DNA from: JAVBLT01 sp031553315 | GTDB taxonomy: Bacteria > Verrucomicrobiota > Kiritimatiellia > RFP12 > DVOR01 | Direction of reading: 5' to 3' | Length of the DNA stretch: 64,000 nt | Assembly (NCBI GenBank): GCA_031553315.1 | Contig: JAVBLT010000002.1 | Coordinates: 66,302-130,301, forward strand | Shown here: one piece after another, positions 41,283-50,531 of the stretch | Layout of the letters: every line of letters starts with the position of its first letter | How positions within the stretch are numbered: the first letter of the stretch is position 1 | Position numbers and translations under genes: made by a program | The notes under the pieces: generated by a model | Databases searched by the model: none | What the model saw: only the letters and a program-made list of their open reading frames with translations | Told to the model about the DNA's origin: nothing

Positions 41283-41288
41283 ATTATA
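41283..41288 (-). promoter_or_regulatory. Putative -10 box of the clpC operon
   Basis: On the minus strand the perfect TATAAT (41288-41283) lies 27 nt before the clpC ATG, with the ribosome binding site GGGAGG in between. No good -35 is present at 16-18 nt, so the promoter may depend on an activator. Confidence 0.5.
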
Positions 41289-41358
41289 CACAAAACGGGC
41301 GGTTTGACCACAACGAAAACAAAGGGAGCCCCCTACCCTGCCCACCGGAACAAGCCGG

Positions 41359-41613
41359 TCATGCGCCCTGCCTGGATTCCACGAACCGCGCGAGGGCGGC
41401 GGGGCTGTTGAAGTGAGCAAGCTCGAAATCTTCGGCCGACATCCGTATGCCGAAAACCTCCTCCAACCCCACGATGAGCTCAAGCAGGCTCACCGAATCA
41501 ACGCCGAAATCCTGCATGAGCGAGGCCTCGGGGTGGAGCTCTTCGGGAGGCACATTGAGATAAAGGCGCTCGGTGATCATCCGGCGAACAGCGTCAAGAA
41601 TTGAAGGCTTCAT
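41359..41613 (-). CDS. Acyl carrier protein
   Basis: 84 residues. The phosphopantetheine attachment serine is in FGVDSVSLLELIV (Ser40), within the DSxxxxEL signature; helices I-IV fit ACP. It differs from typical AcpP in sequence (VPPEELHPEASLMQ) and so may be a dedicated carrier protein rather than the main fatty-acid ACP. The start overlaps the aroK-aroB stop (ATGA). It closes the operon begun by the bifunctional acyltransferase, whose enzymes use acyl-ACP, so it may supply that enzyme; this is inference. Confidence 0.9.
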   Translation of the reverse strand: MKPSILDAVRRMITERLYLNVPPEELHPEASLMQDFGVDSVSLLELIVGLEEVFGIRMSAEDFELAHFNSPAALARFVESRQGA

Positions 41614-43181
41614 GCGTTTTCCTCCTCGTTGAGCACGGCATCTAAAATTTCAGGCGGCACCGCGCACCCGGTCTGAACCTGGCCGATGGCGATCGGCAAC
41701 ACAAATTGAACCGTGCCGCCGGCCTTCTTCTTATCATGCAACAGCGCCTCGCGGATCGCGCGGCGATCCAGGCGCGCGGGGATTTCAAAGGGCAGGCCCA
41801 GCGCGGCCAGATCGGTGACGAGGGCTTCGGGCAGTTCGGCAGAACAAAAGCCCATGCGGGCGGCAATCTTCGCCGCGGCCACAAGCCCGACGGCCACGGC
41901 CTCGCCGTGCAGAATATCAAACCCGGAAGCGGCCTCCACGGCGTGCCCGAGGGTGTGGCCGAGATTAAGCGCGGCGCGGATACCGGTGCGTTCGTAAGGG
42001 TCGGCGGTGATGGCGCGGATCTTCACGGCAAGCGAACGGCGGGCAATCAGCGTGAGCAGATCGAGGCTGTCTTCCCGACCGGGCAAAAGCGTCAGAAGCG
42101 GGATAAGCCCCGGGTCGCCGATGAGGGCGTGCTTGTAACTCTCGGCCACGCCGCAAAGCAGTTCGCGGCGCGGAAGGTGAAGCAGGGTTGTGGTGTCGCA
42201 CAACACGGCGGCGGGCGGATGAAAGGCGCCGATCAGGTTTTTGCCCTGAGGCAGGTCGGCGCCGGTCTTGCCGCCGATCCCCGCGTCGACCATCGCCAGG
42301 AGCGTGGTGGGAAGGTTGACCCAGCGCACGCCGCGCAACCAGGTGGCGGCGGCAAAACCGGTCAGGTCGCCCGTGACGCCGCCGCCGACGGCGATGACGG
42401 CATCAGTCCGCTCGATTCCGGCGCGGCTCATCGCCTGCCAGAGCGTCGTGACGGTATCCATGGTTTTTGTGGTTTCTCCGGCCGGGATCGTGAAATGGCA
42501 AACGGGGATGTTTCCACAGGCGGCGATCACACGGTCGCCGAAGAGCGGCAAGGTGTTGGAATCGCCGACCACGAGAAGGTGCCGCGGCGGCGGGTCGAGC
42601 GCGGCAAGAGTCTCGGCGAGGCGGTCAATGGCGCCGGGCGCCACGGCGACGGCATAAGGAGACCCCATGCCGCGCACATAAAACCGGCCCAGCGCGGCCT
42701 GAATGTCGTCCGGTGCGGTGTCGGCGTTTTCGGTGGTGACTTCGATATAGAGCGGGAATGATTCGTAGTGCTCGCGGCGTTTTTCGAGGAGCGCGCTTAC
42801 GGCATCCTCCGTATCGGCCAGAGGGCGCGTTCCGGGCTTTCCGGCTACCCGCCCGGTCAGCAGGCAGGCGGAGCAGCGAAGGCAAACCACCATGCCGGCG
42901 CGCTCGGCCATCACGCGGTTTTCGGAGCGCAGGAGCGTGCCGCCGCCAAGGGCGACGATGGCGGCGGGGCGGCGCTCGCAGACGGAGGCCAATGCGGCGG
43001 TTTCGGCATCGCGGAAGGCGGTTTCACCGTCTTCTCGGAAAATATCGGGGATGCTTCTGCCGGTTTGCTCCTCGATGACCTGATCGAGGTCGATGAAGGC
43101 CAGGCCGAGGGCTTCGGCCGTGCGGCGGCCATAGGATGATTTTCCCGATGCGGGCGGACCGTAGATGAAGATGGTGTTCAT
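41610..43181 (-). CDS. aroKB: AroK-AroB fusion: shikimate kinase and 3-dehydroquinate synthase
   Basis: 523 residues, cytoplasmic. Residues 1-165 are shikimate kinase: P-loop GPPASGKSS (8-16), LDQVIEEQTGRSIPDIF, and ALGGGTLLR. Residues about 170-523 are 3-dehydroquinate synthase: VVGDSNT, PAGETTK, AVGGGVTGDLTGFAAAT, LPTTLLAMVDAGIGGKTG, and metal ligands in GVAESYKHALI (Glu), NLGHTLGHAVE (His) and HGEAVAVG (His). Together they catalyse steps 2 and 5 of the shikimate pathway, with the intervening AroD and AroE activities encoded elsewhere. The start overlaps the recN stop and the end overlaps the acyl carrier protein start, both by ATGA. Confidence 0.95.
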   Translation of the reverse strand: MNTIFIYGPPASGKSSYGRRTAEALGLAFIDLDQVIEEQTGRSIPDIFREDGETAFRDAETAALASVCERRPAAIVALGGGTLLRSENRVMAERAGMVVCLRCSACLLTGRVAGKPGTRPLADTEDAVSALLEKRREHYESFPLYIEVTTENADTAPDDIQAALGRFYVRGMGSPYAVAVAPGAIDRLAETLAALDPPPRHLLVVGDSNTLPLFGDRVIAACGNIPVCHFTIPAGETTKTMDTVTTLWQAMSRAGIERTDAVIAVGGGVTGDLTGFAAATWLRGVRWVNLPTTLLAMVDAGIGGKTGADLPQGKNLIGAFHPPAAVLCDTTTLLHLPRRELLCGVAESYKHALIGDPGLIPLLTLLPGREDSLDLLTLIARRSLAVKIRAITADPYERTGIRAALNLGHTLGHAVEAASGFDILHGEAVAVGLVAAAKIAARMGFCSAELPEALVTDLAALGLPFEIPARLDRRAIREALLHDKKKAGGTVQFVLPIAIGQVQTGCAVPPEILDAVLNEEENA

Positions 43182-44860
43182 GGCTGTTGCCCTTCAAGGC
43201 GCCCGGCGCGAAGCATTTCACGGGCGTGGTCAAGCGTCACGGAAGTCAGGTCGCGACCGCCGAGCATACGGGCGATTTCGTCGGCGCGGGCATCGCCCTC
43301 CAAGGGCTCGATGGCGGTCACGGTACGGCCTGAGCGAGTCTCTTTGGTCACTTTGAAATGATGTTGCCCGTAGACGGCGGCCTGCGGCTGGTGAGTGATG
43401 CAGATGATCTGGCGGCCCTCGGCCACGCGGCGAAGCTTGATGCCGACGGCACGCCCGGTTTCGCCGCCGATATTGGCGTCGATTTCATCAAAGATCAGCG
43501 TGGGGATGCGGTCGTGGCGCGCAAGAACGGCCTTCACGGCCAGCATCACGCGCGCGGTCTCGCCGCTGGAGGCAATGGCGCGCAACGGGCGGGCAGCTTC
43601 GCCCGGGTTGGGCGCGAAGCAGAAGGTCACCTCATCAAGCCCCGAGGGCCCGGGTGCGGTTTCTTCGCACAGAATGGCGAAGCCGGCGCGGGCGAAGCCC
43701 AGATCGCGAAGCTCGGCGGAGATCGCCTTTTCAAGGGCGGGAATGGCGCGGCGGCGGGCTTCCGAAAGCGTTTTTCCGGCGCGGAGGAGATCGGTTTCGG
43801 CTTGGGCGACGGCGCGGGTCAGCGCTTCGAGGCGATCGTCGTGGGAGGCGAGATCGTCGAGGCGGGTTTTGTCGCGGCGGCGGCGCTCAAGGATTTCTTC
43901 GACGGTTTTACCGTAGCGGCGCTTGAGGCGCTGGATTTGCGCCATACGCGTTTCAAGCGCTTCAAGCGCCGCGGGGTCGGCGTCGATGCTTTGGAGGCGG
44001 CTGGCGATGGCTCGGCCGAGCTCCTGAATCTGCACGGCAATGGCGCGGAGCTCGTCGACCCAGGCGGCGGCATCGGGAAGCAGGCGGGCGGTTTCGGCCA
44101 GATCGCCGCGCAGGCGCACGAGTTGGTCGAAAAGCGAGGTTTCGCCATCGGTCAACGCATCGGTCACCGCGCTTCCGGCCTGGAGGATGGCTTCGGCGTT
44201 GGCGGCTTGGGCGTGGCGGGCGATGAGGTCGTCGTCGTCGGCGGCGGTGGGGGCCGCATCGTCGATTTCCTTAACGGCAAAGGCGAGGCGGTCGATTTCC
44301 TGTTCACGCTCGGCGGGGTCGCCCTGGAGAGCGTCGAGCGCGGTCTGAGCCTCCTGAAGCGAGAGCCAGGCGGCGCGGTAAGCGGCAAACGGAGCCGAAG
44401 CGGCGGCATAGGCCGTGAGCAGGTCGCGCTGAAAGGCGGGGTCGAGGAGCGTCTGCTGATCGTAAGGGCCGTGGATGTCGATGAGATGCCGGGCGAGGCG
44501 GCGCAGAAGCGCGGCGGTGGCGGGGGTGTCGTTGACTGCGGCCTTGCCCGCGCCGGCAATGGAAACGGCGCGGCGGATCACAAGCTCGCCCCCTTCGCAG
44601 GGAGGCAAGCCGGCCTCTTCGAGAATGGCGTCGATGCCGACGGTATCGGCGAGCTGGAAGACGGCGCAAACCGAGCCCTCTTTCTCGCCGTGGCGGATGA
44701 GCGCCTTGTCGGTGCGTTCGCCGAGAATGAGGCCGAGCGCCCCCATGAGCACCGATTTCCCCGCGCCGGTTTCACCGGTAATCACGTTGAGCCCCGGTTC
44801 GAAGGGAACCGAAGCCTCCTCCACAATGGCCAGATTGCGAACCGTGAGCAGGGCAAGCAT
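43178..44860 (-). CDS. recN: DNA repair protein RecN
   Basis: 560 residues. RecN is an SMC-like ATPase that holds broken DNA ends together for RecA-dependent repair. Walker A is GETGAGKSVLMGAL (29-42), the coiled-coil arms span roughly residues 150-380, and the C-terminal half has the ABC-signature-like ASSGETARVMLA and Walker B TLIFDEIDANIGGETG, followed by ICITHQPQAA. The starting segment MLALLTVRNLAIVEEA is the typical family N-terminus. It begins 5 nt after the acyltransferase stop and its own stop overlaps aroKB, so it is expressed within a mixed operon instead of under an obvious LexA box. Confidence 0.95.
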   Translation of the reverse strand: MLALLTVRNLAIVEEASVPFEPGLNVITGETGAGKSVLMGALGLILGERTDKALIRHGEKEGSVCAVFQLADTVGIDAILEEAGLPPCEGGELVIRRAVSIAGAGKAAVNDTPATAALLRRLARHLIDIHGPYDQQTLLDPAFQRDLLTAYAAASAPFAAYRAAWLSLQEAQTALDALQGDPAEREQEIDRLAFAVKEIDDAAPTAADDDDLIARHAQAANAEAILQAGSAVTDALTDGETSLFDQLVRLRGDLAETARLLPDAAAWVDELRAIAVQIQELGRAIASRLQSIDADPAALEALETRMAQIQRLKRRYGKTVEEILERRRRDKTRLDDLASHDDRLEALTRAVAQAETDLLRAGKTLSEARRRAIPALEKAISAELRDLGFARAGFAILCEETAPGPSGLDEVTFCFAPNPGEAARPLRAIASSGETARVMLAVKAVLARHDRIPTLIFDEIDANIGGETGRAVGIKLRRVAEGRQIICITHQPQAAVYGQHHFKVTKETRSGRTVTAIEPLEGDARADEIARMLGGRDLTSVTLDHAREMLRAGRLEGQQP

Positions 44861-44865
44861 GGTGA

Positions 44866-46719
44866 TCAGGCGCTTTCTTCTTTGGCGATGTCGACGCCAT
44901 TGGCGGCGAAATAGGTTTCCACGGCCTCGCGCCCCATGTAACGGCCAAGAATCTTGGCCGGGGTCTGCGTGAGCTTCACAATGATGAGACCGTCGACGAC
45001 CGTGCTGAAATCGGGGTCGACGTTGAAGGCCACAAGCTCGCCGCCCAGGCGCATGTATTGGCGGACCAGCACGGGGATATCGCGCTGGTTGCGCTCCACC
45101 TCTTTGACGAAGTCCGACACAAAATCCACGTCGTTAAGCAGGTAGGCATATTCGGGGCGCGTCCACTCCGAAAACTTCGGCATCTTCGGCGGAATGCGCG
45201 GCGAGACCAGCTCGGCCAGTTTCTGGTTCCAGCAGGTCTGGCGCAGGCAGGCGAGCATCATGCAGCGCGAGGCCTGGCGGTATTCGTTGGTGATCGAAAC
45301 GGGGCCGAAGAGCGTGGTGTAATGCGGGTGGCGGGCGATGAAGGTCGAAATGCCGCGCCAGAGGAGGAAAAGCGAGTTGAAGGCGCGCTGATATTCGGTG
45401 CGCACGAAGGAGCGGCCGAGCTCCACGGAGGGGCCGATGTCGGTCAGGAAGCGCTCGTCGAACTTGAAAAGCGTGCGCGTGTAGAGCGCGGTCACCTTGC
45501 GGTTGTCGAGCACGCGATCCACGAGGCCGAGGCGGTAGCTGCCCACAATCTCCTGGCGCACGCGATTCCACATGAAGAGGTGGTTGTAGTAATCATCGAA
45601 CTCGTCCAGATCGATTGCTTTCCCCGTGCCCTCCCCGACCACGCGGAAGGTCAGCTCGCGCAGGCGGCCTATCTCGCGGATGATCCGGGGGATGGCCGAA
45701 GCCGGCGCGCACCACACTTCGAGGTCGCCGTTTTCCACCATCAGGTAATCTTTCGAGAGGGTGGCGAGCTCTCCGGCCAGAACCTCTCCAGGCTCGGCGG
45801 CCACAATCGGCTCCTGGGGGGGGGCGGCGCCGGTAAATGAGAGAAAGCGCAAATGGCGGCGGGGTTTGGGCTGTTTGCGCTCTTCCAGCAGATAGGTGCG
45901 GAAACGCAGATAAAGCATCGTGTGCAGGTCGTCGGTCGTAAAGGGTTCCAGATCTTTCTGCCTGAGCGGGGTGCCGACCGCGACCTCCACGCCGGATCCG
46001 CGCAGGCGCAGCATCTGGCGCGGCAGCAACGCCGTGCGCAGCAGCGGATGGACAAATCCCAGCACATTGAAAATCACGGAGTTGCGCCCCGGAAAGAAAC
46101 ACGGCACCACCGTGGCCTCGCCCGCCTTGCGCAGCAGCGCCGCCACGCTCGGGCTCCATTGCGGATCGCGGATGCGCATCGCCTTGCGGTCGAAGCTTGA
46201 AACTTCGCCTGCGGGAAAAACGATCAGCACATGGCCTTCCTTCAGCCACAGCACCGATTCTTTCATCGATTTCACATTGGTCCGCACGGCGTCTTTCGAC
46301 CCGAAGGGGTCGACGAGAATGAAATCGTCGCGTATTTCGGGGATCATTCCCAGGATATAATTCGCCATGGCCTTCACATCGGGGCGGCGGCGCTTGAGCA
46401 TCTCGATCAGGATAATCCCTTCCATGCCGCCGAAGGGATGGTTCGCCACGACCATGACCGGGCCCGTTTCGGGAATCGCGTCGAAATCCTCCTGATTGTA
46501 ACGGGGCGTCACTTCAAACCAACGGAGGATTTTCGCCACAAACCGGTCATTGCCCGGCATCGCCTGAATGGCCGAATAGGCTTCGTTGAGCTTCGTGAGG
46601 CCGAGCATGTTTTCAAAAAGACGGTGCGTGCAACGCAGGAAGAACCGTAAAACCGGTTGCCGGACTTTTTCCCAGGGAATATCGCAGATGTGCGCTTTTT
46701 GCTTCATGATGGGCGCCAT
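44866..46719 (-). CDS. Bifunctional acyltransferase (PlsC-like + OlsB/GNAT-like), OlsF-type
   Basis: 617 residues, probably membrane-associated. The N-terminal ~290 residues are PlsC-like: VVANHPFGGMEG carries the NH motif in which the usual HxxxxD acid is replaced by the GG-E form seen in aminolipid enzymes, followed by FPAGEVSSF and DPQWSPSVAAL. The C-terminal part (about 330-617) matches hemolysin/OlsB-like N-acyltransferases (LGRSFVRTEYQRAFNSLFLLWRGI, LFGPVSITNEY). The same domain order is found in OlsF, which makes ornithine lipids with both acyl chains added by one protein; glycine or other aminolipids are also possible. A TATAAT overlaps the first ATG, so the second ATG (46707) is an alternative start. 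It heads the recN-aroKB-ACP operon. Confidence 0.82.
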   Translation of the reverse strand: MAPIMKQKAHICDIPWEKVRQPVLRFFLRCTHRLFENMLGLTKLNEAYSAIQAMPGNDRFVAKILRWFEVTPRYNQEDFDAIPETGPVMVVANHPFGGMEGIILIEMLKRRRPDVKAMANYILGMIPEIRDDFILVDPFGSKDAVRTNVKSMKESVLWLKEGHVLIVFPAGEVSSFDRKAMRIRDPQWSPSVAALLRKAGEATVVPCFFPGRNSVIFNVLGFVHPLLRTALLPRQMLRLRGSGVEVAVGTPLRQKDLEPFTTDDLHTMLYLRFRTYLLEERKQPKPRRHLRFLSFTGAAPPQEPIVAAEPGEVLAGELATLSKDYLMVENGDLEVWCAPASAIPRIIREIGRLRELTFRVVGEGTGKAIDLDEFDDYYNHLFMWNRVRQEIVGSYRLGLVDRVLDNRKVTALYTRTLFKFDERFLTDIGPSVELGRSFVRTEYQRAFNSLFLLWRGISTFIARHPHYTTLFGPVSITNEYRQASRCMMLACLRQTCWNQKLAELVSPRIPPKMPKFSEWTRPEYAYLLNDVDFVSDFVKEVERNQRDIPVLVRQYMRLGGELVAFNVDPDFSTVVDGLIIVKLTQTPAKILGRYMGREAVETYFAANGVDIAKEESA

Positions 46720-46783
46720 TATAAAACAACCTGCCCGAAATAGGAAGCACCTTCTGTTTTATGCGCCAAAAATATCTTCGCTC

Positions 46784-46940
46784 GAGCATGTTAAGATTGA
46801 AACTTCTCAATTTTTCGAAAGGTATTTTTCTTTTTGGTGAATTCTTGAAGTGAGCCGTAGCAACGCTACGGCGACCTGAAAGGATGAAAGCAAAAAGGAA
46901 AAGAACAGAGAAAAAGAGAAGTTTAATTCTTAATATGCTC
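46784..46940. repeat. Dispersed palindromic element, copy B
   Basis: 157 bp bounded by GAGCAT and ATGCTC. The terminal arms (GAGCATGTTAAGATTG and the complement of its right end, GAGCATATTAAGAATT) form a long imperfect inverted repeat. The centre is the perfect hairpin GCCGTAGC-AAC-GCTACGGC inside a ~38-nt core shared with copy C. Its right boundary touches the stop codon of the GH78 gene, whose TAG occupies 46942-46940. Confidence 0.88.
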
Positions 46941-49312
46941 TATTTCCTCACGAGTTTCAAGCCGGGCTCGGCCTGGGCGGAGGCGAGGGTGAAACCGGGC
47001 GGAAGCGTGAGCGCATAGCGGAGGGTTTTGCCTTCACGCTTCCAGCTGAGCTTCAGGAGGGCATCGCCGACCGGGAGGGTACCGGAACACGATTCGAGCG
47101 GGAGGTCGGCGAAGCGCAGGCGGACGGTTTTGGAAACGGGGTCGACGGCGGCCACGCCGAGGACGTCGCGGTTGAGCACGCGGACGATGTGGCTGGCGAA
47201 CCCGTGGCAACAGCTGGCGGAGGTGTTGTCGTGTTCCCAGAGGGTGCCGGTGCGGTCGGCCATCTTGAGGAAATAGTCTTTGGTTTCCTTGAGGATTTTG
47301 GCGTTTTGCCCGTTGCGGGAGAGAATTTCGAGGCGGAGGTAGTTGCCGATGAAGGCATTGGCGAAGGCCACATCGGGGTAACGTTTGGTCTGGTGGCGCC
47401 CGGGGCCGAATTCGTCGCGGAGTTTTTTCCAGAGCTCGGGGTGGGATTGAGGGGTGGCGGTGTTGAAGAAGAAGGCATAATACTGGCAGGCTTCGGTGCG
47501 CTGGCCGGTGAGCTTGAGGGTGCCGTCGGGCTGGCGCTTGGCATTGTCCACAAAGAAGGCGCCGTCGAAAGACTGTTCGCGGATTTTGGCGCGGAGGGCT
47601 TCGGCCTGGGCGAGGCGCTCGGGAAGGTTGTAGAGGCGGCCCGCGATGGAGAGCACTTCGGCGTAGGTCATGTTGGAGGGGTAGCTCACATCCTGCACGA
47701 GGTCGTTGGCGCGCGACCATTCGATGAAGACCCACGAGGGGAGCTTTTCGAGGAGACCGTCGGAATTGCGGTAGCCGTCGAGAAACTCGATCAGCGCGAG
47801 CACGCGAGGTCTGAGGGCGTCGATCATTTCGCGGTCGCCGCTGCGGCGGAGGTATTCTTCGAGCTCGACCACGAACCACATGGCCCAGTTGGGGATGAAA
47901 TTGTTGTTGTAGTCGGCGGGGTAGCATTTGGGAATCATGCCTTCGGGCAGGCCGGGGAATTTTTTAGGCAGAAGGTAGTTCTGGAAGAGCATGCGCTCCT
48001 GGGCGGTGTTGCCGCAGAGGTCGAAGGCGGCGCGGGCGGTGAAGAAGGAATCGCACAGCCACACGGCGCGCTCACGGCCAGGGCAGTCGGTAAAGAGGTC
48101 GACGGCGTTTTGCTTGAAGGTTTCACGGGCGGCCTCGAAAAGACGGTTGAGGGCCGGATCGGAGGCGTTGAACGCGGCGCGGCCCGTGGTGGAGTTGACG
48201 TATTCGCGGAGGTAGACGCCGGAGACTTCGCAGGCGCCGTCGAGCGTCATGAGCTTGAGGTAACGGAAGGTGTAGGGATCGAAGGTTTCGAGGCGGTAGG
48301 TTCCGGGCCGGGTCAGGTTGTAAACCACCATGTTGCAATCGCCGCCGTGAAGCGCCGAGACGTCGCCGTCGAAGAGGATTTCACCGAAGATCAGAAAGAG
48401 GCGCGTGGGGGCGCTGCACGTTACGGTGGCGCCGATGAATCCGGTGTCGTTCTGAGCGAAATCGAGGAGAGAGAAGCGGTTGGCGCCGATCGAAAGGGCG
48501 GTTTCGGAGCACAGGGCGAGATTGGAAGGTTTGCGCTCGGTGACTTTGATCTGCTGAATTTCGTAGAAGGGGTTGGCTTCGAGCTCACGCACCGGATAGC
48601 CCGGCCAATACCATTCGCCATTCACCGTGCGGGGCGACCAGGGTTTTTTGTCGGTCACTTCCTTGACCACGCTGCCGGTGGAAACTTCTTTGACGGGGCG
48701 GCGGAGGTCAAACGCCGGATAAGGCGCGCCGCGCTCAATCAACGGAAGCTGCGGGCGCGCCGCGAGCTTTTCGGAAACCATCGCGCCACCGGTGCGCCAG
48801 GCATCGGCATCCGGCGTGGTGTTGTAGACCTCGGCGAAGGGGCGCTGAAAGCTGAAACGGTGGACTTTCTGCACGCGCTGCGTGAGCAGGGTGGCCTCGA
48901 AGTTTTTGCCGGTTGAAGCGAGCACGTCTTTCCCCGAAACAACTTCGGCCTGAAGGTAAGGCGGCTGGGCGAGAAGATAAAAACTCTTGATGTTGTAGCC
49001 GCCCACTTCCACGGCGAGGGTGTTTTTACCGGGTCTGGCTCTCAGCGCCCATTCGTCGACGCGGTCAAAGCCGTGCGGCCCGCGCGCGGGACCGTAACCG
49101 AAGAATTCGCCGTTGAGGAAGATGCGGTAAACGTTGGATCCGGCGATGCGCAGCGTCAGATCTTTTCCCGGCCGCGCGGTGAAGGTTGTGCGGAACCCGG
49201 CGGTGCGGTTCATTTCGCCTTCGGGGCGGCCGTCGAGCCAAACGGGTTGGGCCGCTTCAAACGCAAAGCAGGAAACGGCGGAAAGAAAAACCAGCGCAAA
49301 GACCTTCAGCAT
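46940..49312 (-). CDS. Secreted GH78 alpha-L-rhamnosidase-like glycosidase
   Basis: 790 residues. A signal peptide (MLKVFALVFLSAVSCFAF) is followed by an N-terminal beta-sandwich (residues about 24-150, FRTTFTARPGKDLTLRI and FLNGEFFGYGPARG) and further beta domains. The (alpha/alpha)6 barrel begins near 400 with the GH78 hallmark DLFTDCPGRERAVWLCDS, which holds the acidic residues of the catalytic centre. A C-terminal beta domain follows. Alpha-L-rhamnosidase activity is the best guess for the family, but specificity is not certain. It is monocistronic with its own good promoter, and copy B of the palindromic element begins at its stop codon. Confidence 0.88.
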   Translation of the reverse strand: MLKVFALVFLSAVSCFAFEAAQPVWLDGRPEGEMNRTAGFRTTFTARPGKDLTLRIAGSNVYRIFLNGEFFGYGPARGPHGFDRVDEWALRARPGKNTLAVEVGGYNIKSFYLLAQPPYLQAEVVSGKDVLASTGKNFEATLLTQRVQKVHRFSFQRPFAEVYNTTPDADAWRTGGAMVSEKLAARPQLPLIERGAPYPAFDLRRPVKEVSTGSVVKEVTDKKPWSPRTVNGEWYWPGYPVRELEANPFYEIQQIKVTERKPSNLALCSETALSIGANRFSLLDFAQNDTGFIGATVTCSAPTRLFLIFGEILFDGDVSALHGGDCNMVVYNLTRPGTYRLETFDPYTFRYLKLMTLDGACEVSGVYLREYVNSTTGRAAFNASDPALNRLFEAARETFKQNAVDLFTDCPGRERAVWLCDSFFTARAAFDLCGNTAQERMLFQNYLLPKKFPGLPEGMIPKCYPADYNNNFIPNWAMWFVVELEEYLRRSGDREMIDALRPRVLALIEFLDGYRNSDGLLEKLPSWVFIEWSRANDLVQDVSYPSNMTYAEVLSIAGRLYNLPERLAQAEALRAKIREQSFDGAFFVDNAKRQPDGTLKLTGQRTEACQYYAFFFNTATPQSHPELWKKLRDEFGPGRHQTKRYPDVAFANAFIGNYLRLEILSRNGQNAKILKETKDYFLKMADRTGTLWEHDNTSASCCHGFASHIVRVLNRDVLGVAAVDPVSKTVRLRFADLPLESCSGTLPVGDALLKLSWKREGKTLRYALTLPPGFTLASAQAEPGLKLVRK

Positions 49313-49341
49313 GCAACACCTCTTTTCAAAACGTTACGCGA

Positions 49342-49370
49342 ATTATAGGCGATTTGAAAGCGGGTGTAAA
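49342..49370 (-). promoter_or_regulatory. Sigma70 promoter of the GH78 gene
   Basis: On the minus strand TTTACA (49370-49365) and TATAAT (49347-49342) are separated by exactly 17 nt and lie 30 nt before the ATG, which has AGAGGTG as ribosome binding site. Confidence 0.8.
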
Positions 49371-49447
49371 CGGGGAAGCGGCTCGACCCCGGTCATATGA
49401 AACCTGCTGAACGCAGCCTCAGGCCTGCCGCATGGATTTTGCGCCGT

Positions 49448-50515
49448 TCACGGCAGCTTCTTCATTTCTTCGGGTTGAGCGCCGATGAGGCGCTTGAAGC
49501 GGCGGAGCAGGCGGGCGCGAAACGTCATGCCCGGAAGGCGCGGCGCAAACCGGGCGTTGAGCTCGGCGGCGAGGCGGGGGGCAAACCAGGCGAGGGCAAT
49601 CGTCCACCCCTGGTTTTTCTGAAGGGTCTTCCAGGCGAGGCGGTTGAAGGGAGGCGGCAGGCGGTTGGCGGCGCGGATGTGGTCGCGGATATCGGCTTTG
49701 GACCGGTAATGGCCAATCCATTTGGCGGTGGAAAGGTAATTGCCCAGAAGATGGAATTCGGCGATGGTCATTTCATTCGTGAAACGGTCAAGGAGGTTTT
49801 CACGGGTGAGAAAGGCGCGAATCTCGGCGTAGGCGAGGTCGAGGGATCGGAAGTTTTTGAGGCTGGCGCGGTGAACAACGGAATCGATGCGCTGGCGGTA
49901 GAAGTAGAGCGGCGTGTGATCGCGAACCATGCCGCCGGCGTAGGTGACCATTTGAATCATCATGAGGAAATCTTCGCCGATGGTGATTCCTCGGGGGACG
50001 GTCAGGCGGGCAAGGAGGGCGCGGTCGATGAGCTTGCCGTGAATCCACCCGATGGTGACGGTGAGCAGGGCGCGGATCGCGTCGTCGCGGGAGAGTTGGT
50101 CGAAATCGTAAGGAATCATCGGGCGGGCGGGAAGCGCGGCGCCATAGAAAAACATGTAGTCGCAGACGACAAGGCGGGCGCCGGTTTCCTGCTGGCGGAG
50201 CACGAGGCGCTCGACGGCGTCGGCGGCGAGAAGGTCGTCGGCATCGCAGAAGAGAATCCAGGGCGAGGTGGCGGCGGCGAGGCCGGCTTCACGGGCGGCG
50301 ACGACCCCGCCATTGGGCTGATGGATCACAATGAGGCGGGGATCTTCGGCGGCGAGAGCGTCGAGCATGGCGCCGCTGGCGTCGGTGGAACCGTCGTCGA
50401 CGCAGATGACTTCAATGTCTTCCCAGGTTTGGCAGAGGCACAGGCGAACGCAAATCTCGAGATAGAGCGCGACATTGTAAACGGGGATAATAATGGAAAC
50501 GCGTGTTTCGGCCAT
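49448..50515 (-). CDS. Family 2 glycosyltransferase, second of two tandem paralogues
   Basis: 355 residues. A GT-A fold enzyme: VSIIIPVYNVALYLE at the N-terminus, VICVDDGSTD, and the DxD-type metal/nucleotide motif in LFCDADDLLAAD, then GITIGEDFLMMIQM. A C-terminal basic amphipathic region may touch the membrane. The sugar and acceptor are unknown; such enzymes build surface polysaccharide or protein glycans. It is about two-thirds identical by eye to the preceding gene and starts 16 nt after it, so both arose by tandem duplication. They lie directly behind atpC, with no promoter or terminator seen between. Confidence 0.9.
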   Translation of the reverse strand: MAETRVSIIIPVYNVALYLEICVRLCLCQTWEDIEVICVDDGSTDASGAMLDALAAEDPRLIVIHQPNGGVVAAREAGLAAATSPWILFCDADDLLAADAVERLVLRQQETGARLVVCDYMFFYGAALPARPMIPYDFDQLSRDDAIRALLTVTIGWIHGKLIDRALLARLTVPRGITIGEDFLMMIQMVTYAGGMVRDHTPLYFYRQRIDSVVHRASLKNFRSLDLAYAEIRAFLTRENLLDRFTNEMTIAEFHLLGNYLSTAKWIGHYRSKADIRDHIRAANRLPPPFNRLAWKTLQKNQGWTIALAWFAPRLAAELNARFAPRLPGMTFRARLLRRFKRLIGAQPEEMKKLP

Positions 50516-50531
50516 ACGGGTCCCCTCTCTT

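Noticed and set aside
43358..44914. 518-codon plus-strand frame over recN
   Set aside because: Antisense shadow of recN, which has Walker A and B motifs and operon overlaps.
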